From: Actinokineospora spheciospongiae
Lineage (GTDB): Bacteria; Actinomycetota; Actinomycetes; Mycobacteriales; Pseudonocardiaceae
Assembly: GCF_000564855.1 (NCBI RefSeq)
Contig: NZ_AYXG01000004.1
Coordinates: forward strand, 1 to 64,000
DNA: 64,000 bases
Direction: 5' to 3'
The notes under the pieces: model-generated
The model's database searches: none
Seen by the model: the letters and a program-made list of their open reading frames with translations, nothing else
Told to the model about the DNA's origin: nothing
Translations under genes and position numbers: made by a program
Shown: piece after piece, positions 17,674 to 25,654 of the stretch
How positions within the stretch are numbered: position 1 is the stretch's first letter
Layout: each line of letters begins with the position of its first letter

Positions 17674-18513
17674 ATGAGCGACCCCTTGGACGTGCTCGAG
17701 AAGAGCATCGCCGACCTGCGCCGCGCGATCCGTGACGCGTCCGCCGTCGGTGACGCGGAACGCGCGGGCATGCTCCGCGCGCAACTTCGCCGCGCGGAAC
17801 GGGCCTGGGACACGCTCATCGATGTCGACCCGGCGCCTGTCGCCCCGGCCGTCGAGATCCCGCCCCGGACCGGGGCGACGGGTGCCCTGCTCCCCGCTCG
17901 CGAACATGTGCACCGCGCCCTGACGCTCTTGCGGGCCCCGGCCGCGCCGAAGTTGATCGTCAACGTGCACGAGGCGTTCTTCTCCGGTGAGCTGCCGCCC
18001 ACCAAGCTCTCCAGCCTCCGTCGAGACGAGGAGCGCTCCTACCGCTCAGCGCCCGGCGCCCGGCCCTACTACCTGTGCCCGGCCCTCGCCCACGACCTGC
18101 TGGCCCCGGCGCGGGCACTGCTCACCCTCAGCACCTGGCCCCTGGAGCGACGGATCATCGGTCCGCTGTCACCCAGGGTCGATTTCCTCGGTAGCGCGAT
18201 CCGCGTCGGGGAAGCGGTCTTGGCGGCCACCCCGTCGACCGACAACGCGGGCCACCTGGCCACCCGCCTGCTGCGGCGCTTCGCGACGAACATCCCGAAC
18301 GCGCTCCCGCACAGCCACGGCTCACGCGCGCAGTCCGACCCGCTGGATCCGGAACGGGTCATCGATGCGGCCCACGCCGAACTCGAGGTCCACCTCGACG
18401 CCGACCACCGCACAAGGGTCGAGTCCGCCACCCGCGCGCGCAAGCAACTCCGCGACGACGAACAACTGTTCGGAACCCGGCTGCGGCGCGTCGGGAGCGA
18501 GCACCAGGCCTGA
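17674..18513 (+). CDS. unknown protein with coiled-coil start and HTH-like middle
   Basis: 279 aa. The N-terminus is a charged helix (SIADLRRAIRDASAVGDAERAGMLRAQ segment, about residues 9-47). The middle (about 80-130: HRALTLLRAPAAPKLIVNV, then TKLSSLRRDEERSY) reads like a winged-helix fold, and a helical tail follows. I recognise no characterised family. It starts an operon with a nuclease and a helicase 46 nt and more downstream, and its promoter overlaps a palindrome. It could be the operon's regulator or a DNA-recognition subunit. Separate from sbcDC, which is read the other way. Confidence 0.65.
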   Translation: MSDPLDVLEKSIADLRRAIRDASAVGDAERAGMLRAQLRRAERAWDTLIDVDPAPVAPAVEIPPRTGATGALLPAREHVHRALTLLRAPAAPKLIVNVHEAFFSGELPPTKLSSLRRDEERSYRSAPGARPYYLCPALAHDLLAPARALLTLSTWPLERRIIGPLSPRVDFLGSAIRVGEAVLAATPSTDNAGHLATRLLRRFATNIPNALPHSHGSRAQSDPLDPERVIDAAHAELEVHLDADHRTRVESATRARKQLRDDEQLFGTRLRRVGSEHQA

Positions 18514-18559
18514 CCGGACACAGACCACCACACGCGCCACCGCAAGGAACAGAAGCACC

Positions 18560-19702
18560 GTGACACCAACCACCGACGACCGCCTGGACGCGCTCCGCGG
18601 CTCGGCACCGCGCCTGACCTACAGCGCCAGGTCCCTGGCGGCATTGGAGAACAACCCCCGCTGCACGCTCCGGGCCGTGTTGGACGCGTCCGGCTCGGAC
18701 AAGGCGGCCATCGCCACCCACGCCGGGTTCCCCGCCCCCTTCGGGCAGTCGACCTTTGCGATAACCCGGGGCAACGCGTTCGAGAACATGGTCAAGGACA
18801 ACGGTTGCGCCGAACTGCTGCGTGTTCTCAGGGAGACCTTGGGACTCACCCTCCCCGAGGTCGGGTACGTCGACCTCAACGACGTGGGCGGCGACGCCAG
18901 CCAGCCTGCCCGGTTCGCGCGCACCAGAGGACTGCTGGTCGCCGCCGCACGGGGACAGGGCGACGGCACCCTCTTCGACCACCCCGTGCTCCGCTTGGTC
19001 GTAGGCGGGCACGCCGTGTTCCTCGAGCCGGACCTCGTGGCCTTCCGCGTCGACGACCGCTTCCACGTCGTAGAGATCAAGAGCTTCCCGATCGTCGACG
19101 AGCAGGCCGACACGGCCAAGGTGCGGGCGGCGACGACGCAGGCCTGCGCCTACATCATCGCGCTGCGAGCCGTGCTGGCGGAGTCGGGCATCGGCCCCGA
19201 GGCCGTGTCCGAGACGGTGGTCCTGGTGGCCCCCAAGGACTTCGGCAACCGGCCGACCGGGGCCGTGGTCGACGCCCGCAAGCAGGTCGCCACCCTGACC
19301 CGCCAGCTTGCCCGCATCGAGCGCATCGGTGAACTGGTGGGCCTGTTGCCGGACGTGGTCACCTTCGACCTCGACCCGGACGACGCGGGCAGGCCACGAC
19401 GCCCTGCCGACGCGCTGACCGCCGCCTTGGACCAGGTGCCCGCCACCTACCGGCCCGACTGTCTCAACCACTGCGAGATGTCCTTCTACTGCCGGTCCCG
19501 CGCCCGCGCCGAGGGCTCGCTGGACGTCCTCGGTTCCGCGGTGCGCGAGCAGCTTGGTGGCCTGGACACCATCACCATGGCCTTGGGCCTGGCCCAAGGC
19601 GAGCTGGCGCCGGGGGCGGACCAGGCCGAGATCGCCGTCGCACTCAGGCACGCCGACCGGCTGCGCTCCGAGCTGACCGGGACCTCGGGGAGCGCGTCGT
19701 GA
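18560..19702 (+). CDS. Cas4/RecB-like PD-(D/E)XK nuclease with Fe-S cluster
   Basis: 380 aa. The nuclease core is visible as FLEPDLVAF (Asp near 158) and VVEIKSF (Glu-x-Lys near 171-173). A lone Cys near 34 (RCTL) and a C-terminal C-x3-C-x5-C (about 301, 305, 311; DCLNHCEMSFYC) match the split four-cysteine [4Fe-4S] arrangement of Cas4 and AddB nucleases. GTG at 18560 has AAGGAA upstream; earlier in-frame sequence lies within the previous gene. It overlaps the next gene by GTGA. Likely role: 5'- or end-directed DNA cleavage together with the SF1 helicase two genes later. No cas1/cas2 is present, so a CRISPR adaptation role is unlikely. Confidence 0.8.
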   Translation: MTPTTDDRLDALRGSAPRLTYSARSLAALENNPRCTLRAVLDASGSDKAAIATHAGFPAPFGQSTFAITRGNAFENMVKDNGCAELLRVLRETLGLTLPEVGYVDLNDVGGDASQPARFARTRGLLVAAARGQGDGTLFDHPVLRLVVGGHAVFLEPDLVAFRVDDRFHVVEIKSFPIVDEQADTAKVRAATTQACAYIIALRAVLAESGIGPEAVSETVVLVAPKDFGNRPTGAVVDARKQVATLTRQLARIERIGELVGLLPDVVTFDLDPDDAGRPRRPADALTAALDQVPATYRPDCLNHCEMSFYCRSRARAEGSLDVLGSAVREQLGGLDTITMALGLAQGELAPGADQAEIAVALRHADRLRSELTGTSGSAS

Positions 19703-21210
19703 CCACGGTGTCCGCGCTGGCCCGCCTGCACGCCGCGCGGAACATGGCCGCGGAGCCGCTCACCCGGTTCCGGCACCGTCACTTGTCCGACCGGCCACTG
19801 GTGGTGATCCCGCTGACGATGGCAGGTGAGGCGGGTACCCCGCTGGCGGCGATGGTCGGCAACAACAGGCGCGCGCCGACCTTGTTGGTGGTCGGACAAC
19901 CACGCAACCGCGACCAGCGGTTCGCGTTCGCGGCGGCGCTGGGCAGGCTGGTGATGGACCACATCGATTCCTGCCGCCAGGATCGCAGGCAACTCACGCC
20001 CAAGGTGTCCGGCTACACCCGGACACCGCAACTCCTCGTCCCCAACCCCGGCGGCGTCAAGGCCCTGGCGGACCTCGGGCGCGTGTGCCGCTACCGACAG
20101 ACCACCGGGGACCACGCCGTGCCCGGGATCGTGCCCGAGCTGGGGAAGTGGTTGACGTTCCTGGCCGAGCAAGCCGAGCAGGCGGGCACCTCCATGCTGT
20201 TGGCGGTCACCGACCTGCTCGCCGAGCACTGGGCAACCGGCCAGAGCGCGCTGGAGGACCGCAACCTGGCCTCCATCATGGCCTGGATCGAGCCGCCGTC
20301 GGGTCTGACGGTCGCACAGGCGCTGGAGGACGCCGAGAACCCCACGGTGTGGCCCCCGGCGGGACCGACGACCTCACCGGAGTTCGACAACACCTACCTC
20401 TCCACAGCGATCAAACGCTTCGACGCGGCCCGCGCGGCGGGCGATCCGGCCGCGATCGCGACGGCCCAGGCCGACCTGCACGACCTCATCGGCGCACAGA
20501 TCAAGCCCACGTGGCGCATGATGTGGGACGCGATCGCGCTGCTGCGCGGTGTGGCCGAGGCGCCGCGGACGAGTACGCGCTTGGCCCAGGACCGCAAGGC
20601 GTTCACCGGCTACTCCGACTACCAGGAGTCCGAGGACCCGCGCCCGCAGCGCAGGCGGGATGACGCCATCGGCGCAGCGAGACGGCTGAGCAGGCTCGAG
20701 CGGGCGCAGGCGGATTTCGAGGCCGACATGGCCTTCGACGACCCGTTCGTGCTTGCTGACAGACGCAGCGCGGGCGAGGCCTTCGCGGGCGAGGTCGTGG
20801 AAGCAGAACCCGGCCGGGTGGTCGTGAGTGCCGCCAACCGACGGACCCTGCGCCCCAGGGCCACCATCCGCACCCTCGACCCCACCCGGCTGGCCGACGG
20901 GACGACGCTGATCAGCCCTACGATGGGCGCGAGCCACAAGGCCGTGGTCATCTCGACGACACCGGACGGCGCCGCCAGCCTGGTCGAGGTCGAGGTGACC
21001 GCGGGCATGGGCGGAGTCAAGTCCCCCAACACGGGCAACATCCCCACCGCCGGTCAGAGCATCGCGTACCTGCCGGACCCGGGCTGGCGTCCCTGGCCGG
21101 TGTTCCCTGAGCGCGACGATGCCCCCTGGACTCACACCACCGACACCCCGGGGTCCGATGCCCCGGCACCCGACGAGACAGCCGCGGAGGCCTGGGGCGA
21201 TGACTCCTGA
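19699..21210 (+). CDS. unknown 503-aa protein between nuclease and helicase
   Basis: GTG start in a 4-nt overlap with the nuclease gene; its last 11 nt overlap the helicase start, so the three are translationally coupled. The N-terminal third has alternating strands and helices (PLVVIPLTMAGEAG, APTLLVVGQPRNRDQ), the middle is helical and charged, and the last 150 residues look beta-rich (GRVVVSAANRRTLRPRA, KAVVISTTPDGAASLVEVEV) before an acidic tail. No catalytic motif or family was recognised. The strict coupling implies it is a core subunit, perhaps a sensor or scaffold. Confidence 0.6.
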   Translation: MTTVSALARLHAARNMAAEPLTRFRHRHLSDRPLVVIPLTMAGEAGTPLAAMVGNNRRAPTLLVVGQPRNRDQRFAFAAALGRLVMDHIDSCRQDRRQLTPKVSGYTRTPQLLVPNPGGVKALADLGRVCRYRQTTGDHAVPGIVPELGKWLTFLAEQAEQAGTSMLLAVTDLLAEHWATGQSALEDRNLASIMAWIEPPSGLTVAQALEDAENPTVWPPAGPTTSPEFDNTYLSTAIKRFDAARAAGDPAAIATAQADLHDLIGAQIKPTWRMMWDAIALLRGVAEAPRTSTRLAQDRKAFTGYSDYQESEDPRPQRRRDDAIGAARRLSRLERAQADFEADMAFDDPFVLADRRSAGEAFAGEVVEAEPGRVVVSAANRRTLRPRATIRTLDPTRLADGTTLISPTMGASHKAVVISTTPDGAASLVEVEVTAGMGGVKSPNTGNIPTAGQSIAYLPDPGWRPWPVFPERDDAPWTHTTDTPGSDAPAPDETAAEAWGDDS

Positions 21211-22543
21211 CGACAACACCCCCGACCCCGCTCGCGCCGCCGAGGCGGTGACGGCGGCGATCCTGGCGGACCTGGCCTCCACCGACCACCGCGCGGTGGT
21301 CGTCGACTCCCCGCCCGGTGCGGGCAAGAGCACCCTCGTGGTCCGGGCGGCGGGCGACCTCGTCGACGGCGGCGAGCGGCCGATCATCATCGCCCAGACC
21401 AACAACCAGGTCGACGACCTCGTCATCCGCCTGGCCACCGAACACCCCGACCTCCCGGTCGGCAGGCTCAGCGGCGGCAACTACACGGCACCCGCTGCGA
21501 TCACCGACCTCGCCAACGCCACCGTGGGCGGGACCCTGGCCGACCTGGCAGGGTGCGGACTGGTCGTGGGGACCTCCGCCAAGGTCGCGACGGTCCGCGA
21601 CGGCACGTTCGGCTGGGCGATCCTGGACGAGGCCTACCAGATGCGGTCGGACATGCTGCTGCAAGTCGTGCCGCGGTTCGACCGCGGCCTCTTCGTCGGC
21701 GACCCGGGACAGTTGGACCCGTTCACTGTCGTGGGAACCGAACGCTGGATCGGGTTGCCGCACGACCCGACCCAGAACGGCGTCACCGTGCTGCTGGAGC
21801 ACAACGAGGGCACCCCCGTGCACCGCCTCCCGGTGTCGTGGCGGTTGCCCGCCTGTGCCGCGCCGACGATCTCCCAGGCCTTCTACCCGTTCACCGGGTT
21901 CTCGGCGGGGACGACGCACGGTGTCCGATCACTGCGCTTCCGCAGCGCCGGGTTCGGTGGGACAGACCTGGACGAGACCCTCGCGATGGCGTTCACCACC
22001 GGGTGGGCACTGCACGAACTGCCCCGCCGACACGTCCCGCGCACCGACACCGAGACCCTGCGCACCGCAGCGGGCCTGGCGTGCAGGCTGCTCGAACGCG
22101 GCGCGGTCGGCGTGTGCGAACGCCACCCCGGCGAGCGGGACCTGAGCGCCTCCGACATCGCCATCGGAGTCGCCCACCGCGACCAGGCCGGCCTGGTCCG
22201 GTCCGTGCTCGCCCAAGCGCCCAACCCGACGGCCCGGCAGGTGGCGGTCGACACCGCCAACCGCCTGCAGGGCCGCGAGTTCGAGGTCGTGATCGTGGTG
22301 CACCCCCTCTCCGGTCGCCGCGACGCCACCGCGTTCCACCTTGAGGCCGGGCGGTTGTGCGTCCTCACCTCCCGCCACCGGCAGGCGTGCATCGTCGTCG
22401 CCCGCGAGGGGATCGTCGACATCCTGGACAGCCACCCCTCGACCGACCCGGTGCACCTGTCGGTGCCCGCGAAGTTCCCCGACGGCTGGGAGGCCAACCA
22501 GGTCGTCATGGCCAAGCTCGTCGATCACCGGGTCGCGGCGTGA
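21200..22543 (+). CDS. UPF1/Dna2-like SF1 helicase
   Basis: 447 aa. Motif I SPPGAGKST (about 36-44), motif II ILDEAYQM (about 142), motif III GDPGQLDP (about 167), motif V ANRLQGREFEVVIV (about 353) and motif VI SRHRQACIVV (about 389) define a compact superfamily 1 helicase without extra nuclease domains. ATG at 21200 lies inside the end of the upstream gene. Paired with a Cas4-like nuclease two genes upstream, it resembles helicase-nuclease pairs used for end resection or for attacking foreign DNA. It is followed after 106 nt by jetA on the same strand. Confidence 0.82.
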   Translation: MTPDDNTPDPARAAEAVTAAILADLASTDHRAVVVDSPPGAGKSTLVVRAAGDLVDGGERPIIIAQTNNQVDDLVIRLATEHPDLPVGRLSGGNYTAPAAITDLANATVGGTLADLAGCGLVVGTSAKVATVRDGTFGWAILDEAYQMRSDMLLQVVPRFDRGLFVGDPGQLDPFTVVGTERWIGLPHDPTQNGVTVLLEHNEGTPVHRLPVSWRLPACAAPTISQAFYPFTGFSAGTTHGVRSLRFRSAGFGGTDLDETLAMAFTTGWALHELPRRHVPRTDTETLRTAAGLACRLLERGAVGVCERHPGERDLSASDIAIGVAHRDQAGLVRSVLAQAPNPTARQVAVDTANRLQGREFEVVIVVHPLSGRRDATAFHLEAGRLCVLTSRHRQACIVVAREGIVDILDSHPSTDPVHLSVPAKFPDGWEANQVVMAKLVDHRVAA

Positions 22544-22649
22544 ACCCGGAAACCGCTGTCACACCGGACCGGCCCCGTCCGATGTCCCCGCCGACAAGAG
22601 CCCGTCCCGCGCGCAGGTGCCCGATCATCGTCGTCCGAGGAGTCCACCT

Positions 22650-24230
22650 ATGAGCAGCACGCCGGAACAGCCCCGAAGTTGGTGGCGCGGTGTCGTCGCC
22701 AGTGACTGGACCGTGTTCTCCCTGCCCGAGGACATCGTGCGGGATCGCTACTCGGCCTTGCTGGCCGCCCTGGAGGAACTGAGCACCCGGGGTCCTCGGT
22801 CGACCGTGGCGGAGATCGTAGATCGGCTGCGCGCGGTCGGCTTCCACGACCCGTTGACCGACGCCGACCTGCGCGCCCTGCTCGACCAGCTCGCCACCTG
22901 GGGTTTCGCGGAGCCGTTCCGGGATTTCGCCGCACCAGTGCGCAACTACCGCGGTGTCGTGGCCAGGCAGGAGGCGTGGGCGCTGACCCGTCGCGGCCGG
23001 GCCGTGGTCAGCGCCGTCCGCACCGCGGTCGCCTCGGCCGACCGCGCGCTGCAACTGCCCAGCAAGCTCCTCGACAGCGTCGAACAGACGGTCCGGACGC
23101 TGTTGGCCCACGCGGACGACAAGGAGGCCCACGGCCTGCTCGGGGCCGACCTCGGCAACGTGGGCACGCGGATTGCCGAACTGCAGCGGGTCACCGCTGA
23201 CTTCTACGACGCGCTCGGCAGGCTCGTGCAGTCCGACGTGACCCGCGACGAGGTCTTCGGCAGCAACCGCGACCGGGTCGTCGAGGCGCTGCGGCAATTT
23301 GCGCGGGAGTACGACCGGGGCTTGGTCCGGGTCTGTGCCGCGCTGGACGCGCTGCGGCGCGTGGGTCACCAGCACGTGGTCCAGTGCGCTGTCGAGCACG
23401 CCGGGCTGCTCGACTCCTCCGCGCAGCAGCAGTGGGTGACCGAGCAGGTGTCGCTCCTGTCGGCACTGGAAGCCTGGTTCACCCCGGAGGGGAGCATCCC
23501 GGCACTGGTCGAATCCGCCCACGGAGCCGTGAACACCCTGCTCAACGCGATCGACCGACGCTACAACGCACGCCTGCGCGGTGCCGACCTGTCCGTCGAC
23601 TTCCGACTGCTGGCGCACTCGCTGCACCGGCAAGCTGACGACGAACAGGCCCGCCGGGTCTACGCCGCCGCGTTCGGTGACTGGCCCGCCTGGCACGTCC
23701 TGGCAGGTCCCGCGCGCGAAGACGTCGACCACTCCTCCACAGCGGCCGCCGGGACCACTCCCTTCGTCGTGGAGCTGACCTTGCGCGAGCACGAGCGGCA
23801 CGGGCCACCCAGCGGCCGCCCGAGGAAGGTGGCCGACGCGTCGACTGAACGAAGCCGTGCCCTGGCGGAGGCCAGGGAACAGGCACAGCGCCGCGGGCGC
23901 CGCGCGGCGGCGTTGCTCACCCCAGGCGAAGTGGGGCTTGAGCACTTCACCGATCTCGACGCCGACTCCGCCGCCGTGCTCTTCGACGCCATCCAGTCGG
24001 CACTGGACGCGGTCGACCCCGCGACCGGTGTCGGTCAGGTCGACGCGGACGAGGCCGGGGTGCTCGTCGCGGTGCGGGTCCCCGTCGGTGCCGAGCGGAG
24101 CCTCGTGCGGCTGGCGGAGGGCGACCTGGATGCACCCCGGCTGCGCGTCACGGTGACCGCGGCGGAGTCGGCCCTGCCCGATCCCGACACGATCGGCACC
24201 GGATCGAAGGCTTCCCGGAGCGTCGCATGA
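22650..24230 (+). CDS. jetA: Wadjet subunit JetA (DUF2397/TIGR02677 type)
   Basis: 526 aa. The opening ASDWTVFSLPEDIVRDRYSA followed by winged-helix segments is the pattern of TIGR02677 proteins, the kleisin-like subunit of this Wadjet subtype. ATG at 22650 follows CGAGGAG; the open frame upstream belongs to other genes. It overlaps jetB by ATGA. In Wadjet, JetA-JetB-JetC form an SMC-type loop extruder that brings circular plasmid DNA to the JetD nuclease. From memory this DUF2397/2398/2399 version is the type III arrangement. Confidence 0.85.
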   Translation: MSSTPEQPRSWWRGVVASDWTVFSLPEDIVRDRYSALLAALEELSTRGPRSTVAEIVDRLRAVGFHDPLTDADLRALLDQLATWGFAEPFRDFAAPVRNYRGVVARQEAWALTRRGRAVVSAVRTAVASADRALQLPSKLLDSVEQTVRTLLAHADDKEAHGLLGADLGNVGTRIAELQRVTADFYDALGRLVQSDVTRDEVFGSNRDRVVEALRQFAREYDRGLVRVCAALDALRRVGHQHVVQCAVEHAGLLDSSAQQQWVTEQVSLLSALEAWFTPEGSIPALVESAHGAVNTLLNAIDRRYNARLRGADLSVDFRLLAHSLHRQADDEQARRVYAAAFGDWPAWHVLAGPAREDVDHSSTAAAGTTPFVVELTLREHERHGPPSGRPRKVADASTERSRALAEAREQAQRRGRRAAALLTPGEVGLEHFTDLDADSAAVLFDAIQSALDAVDPATGVGQVDADEAGVLVAVRVPVGAERSLVRLAEGDLDAPRLRVTVTAAESALPDPDTIGTGSKASRSVA

Positions 24231-25654
24231 GACAGGACACACTCCTGCCCCCGGACCTCGCCGACTGCGCCAGGCAGTTGGCCGCCCGGGGCAGGCTGCT
24301 GGCGGAGCGGGACCCGGAGCTGTACCGGACCGCGGTCCTCGGGCAGGAGCAACTCGGGAAGTTCTTCGCCACGGAGTTGGGGTGGCGGGTGGACGTCGTC
24401 GAACACGCGGACATGGTCCGGCTGCACAAGCGCAGGCAGGACGTACCGGGAACGCGCGGTCCTCGACTGCGGCGCGAGAGCCGGGACCGGCCGCTGGCAC
24501 CCCGTCTGGTGCTGATCGTCGTGGCTCTGGTCTGCGAACAGTTGTGGAGACGACCTCGGATCACGGTCAACGACCTCATGCAGGCCGTCTCCCAGGTGTG
24601 CGCGGCCGACAGCGCGGACGGGTTGCTGCCGAGGTTCCGCATCGTCCCCGATGAGGAGGTCGGCAAGCGCGAGGCGCGGGAGAACCGGCAGAGCATCGTG
24701 GACGCGTTGCGCCTCCTGGACGCCGACGGCACCATCGTGTTCGAGGGCGACCTGGACCACGCGGTGGACGAGGACGGCGCGGACGGAGTCGTCGCGGCGT
24801 CCCGCGACCGGCTGTCCGCCCGGTTCTCATCGTTGTCGCCCTCCCTGCTCAAGCTCTCGCAACTGCCCCCTGACCGACACGTCGAGGCGCTCGCCTCGGA
24901 CCGGGTGCCGGACGACGCGGACGTGGACGACGGAGGCGCAGAGGATGGAGGCGAGGAGGACTGGGACACCGCGGCGCCAGGCGAGCACAACGCCCGCACC
25001 GCGACGACCGTGCGCCGTCATCGGGCGGTCCGCAGGCTCGTCGACGACCCCGGCACCGACCCGGTGGCCGATGACTACCTGCAGAGCTCGACCGGGCGCA
25101 ACAGGGCACTCAACGTCCTGCACGCGCTCGGACTCGTCGGGACTGTGCGCCGGGACTGGTGGCAGGTGGGCGATCCGACCGGCCTCGGCAGCACGATGGA
25201 CTTCCCCCACGGCAGACGCATGGAGAGGCAGGCGGCGCTCGCCCTGCTGCGGCACCTAGGGACCCGCCCGATGCTCGACGGCGGGGAGGCCCCGGTGACC
25301 TCCGCGGAGATCGAGTCGCTGTTCGAGCGGATCCGGGAACGGTTGCCGCGCTGGGCCGCCGCGTACGACCGGCAGCAGGCCGCCCTGGCCCGTGCCGCGG
25401 CGTCGGAACTCGTCGACGCGGGCTTCCTCGTCGACGTCGCCGAGCCCCCCGACCAGGCGACCGCCACTCCCGAGCCCCACTGGCGGCCCACCCCCGCCGC
25501 GCGGATGTGGCAGGTCAAGGTCACCGAACCCGATACATCCGACAGCCACCACAGGTCTGGTGGCCACCACACATCCGGTGGCCACCAGACATCCGACGGC
25601 ACAGTGCCGAAGCGACCAGTTGTGCCCGACGACTCGGAAGGAGGCCTGTGGTGA
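24227..25654 (+). CDS. jetB: Wadjet subunit JetB (DUF2398/TIGR02678 type)
   Basis: 475 aa. Features of TIGR02678: GKFFATELGWRVDVVEHADM, then PRLVLIVVALVCEQLWRRP and paired winged-helix blocks. It corresponds to the KITE-like partner of the SMC subunit. ATG overlaps jetA; the stop overlaps the jetC GTG. The extreme C-terminus is odd: a tail with three 6-residue units (HHRSGG, HHTSGG, HQTSDG) encoded by an 18-bp tandem repeat. An acidic insert (DDADVDDGGAEDGGEEDWD) sits mid-protein. The tail may bind metal or simply be repeat slippage. Confidence 0.82.
   Translation: MRQDTLLPPDLADCARQLAARGRLLAERDPELYRTAVLGQEQLGKFFATELGWRVDVVEHADMVRLHKRRQDVPGTRGPRLRRESRDRPLAPRLVLIVVALVCEQLWRRPRITVNDLMQAVSQVCAADSADGLLPRFRIVPDEEVGKREARENRQSIVDALRLLDADGTIVFEGDLDHAVDEDGADGVVAASRDRLSARFSSLSPSLLKLSQLPPDRHVEALASDRVPDDADVDDGGAEDGGEEDWDTAAPGEHNARTATTVRRHRAVRRLVDDPGTDPVADDYLQSSTGRNRALNVLHALGLVGTVRRDWWQVGDPTGLGSTMDFPHGRRMERQAALALLRHLGTRPMLDGGEAPVTSAEIESLFERIRERLPRWAAAYDRQQAALARAAASELVDAGFLVDVAEPPDQATATPEPHWRPTPAARMWQVKVTEPDTSDSHHRSGGHHTSGGHQTSDGTVPKRPVVPDDSEGGLW
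25547..25600 (+). repeat. three 18-bp tandem units at the end of jetB
   Basis: Units begin at 25547, 25565 and 25583 and share GGTGGCCACCA and ACATCC segments. They keep the reading frame and encode His/Ser/Gly-rich hexapeptides just before the jetB C-terminus. Copy number is likely variable between strains. Confidence 0.7.

Noticed and set aside
18359-19651. 430-aa minus-strand frame opposite the Cas4-like nuclease
   Set aside because: No start site or motif; the plus strand carries the nuclease motifs and Fe-S cysteines.
22506-24500. 664-aa minus-strand frame opposite jetA
   Set aside because: Shadow frame; no ribosome site or family, and codon bias matches the jetA reading frame.
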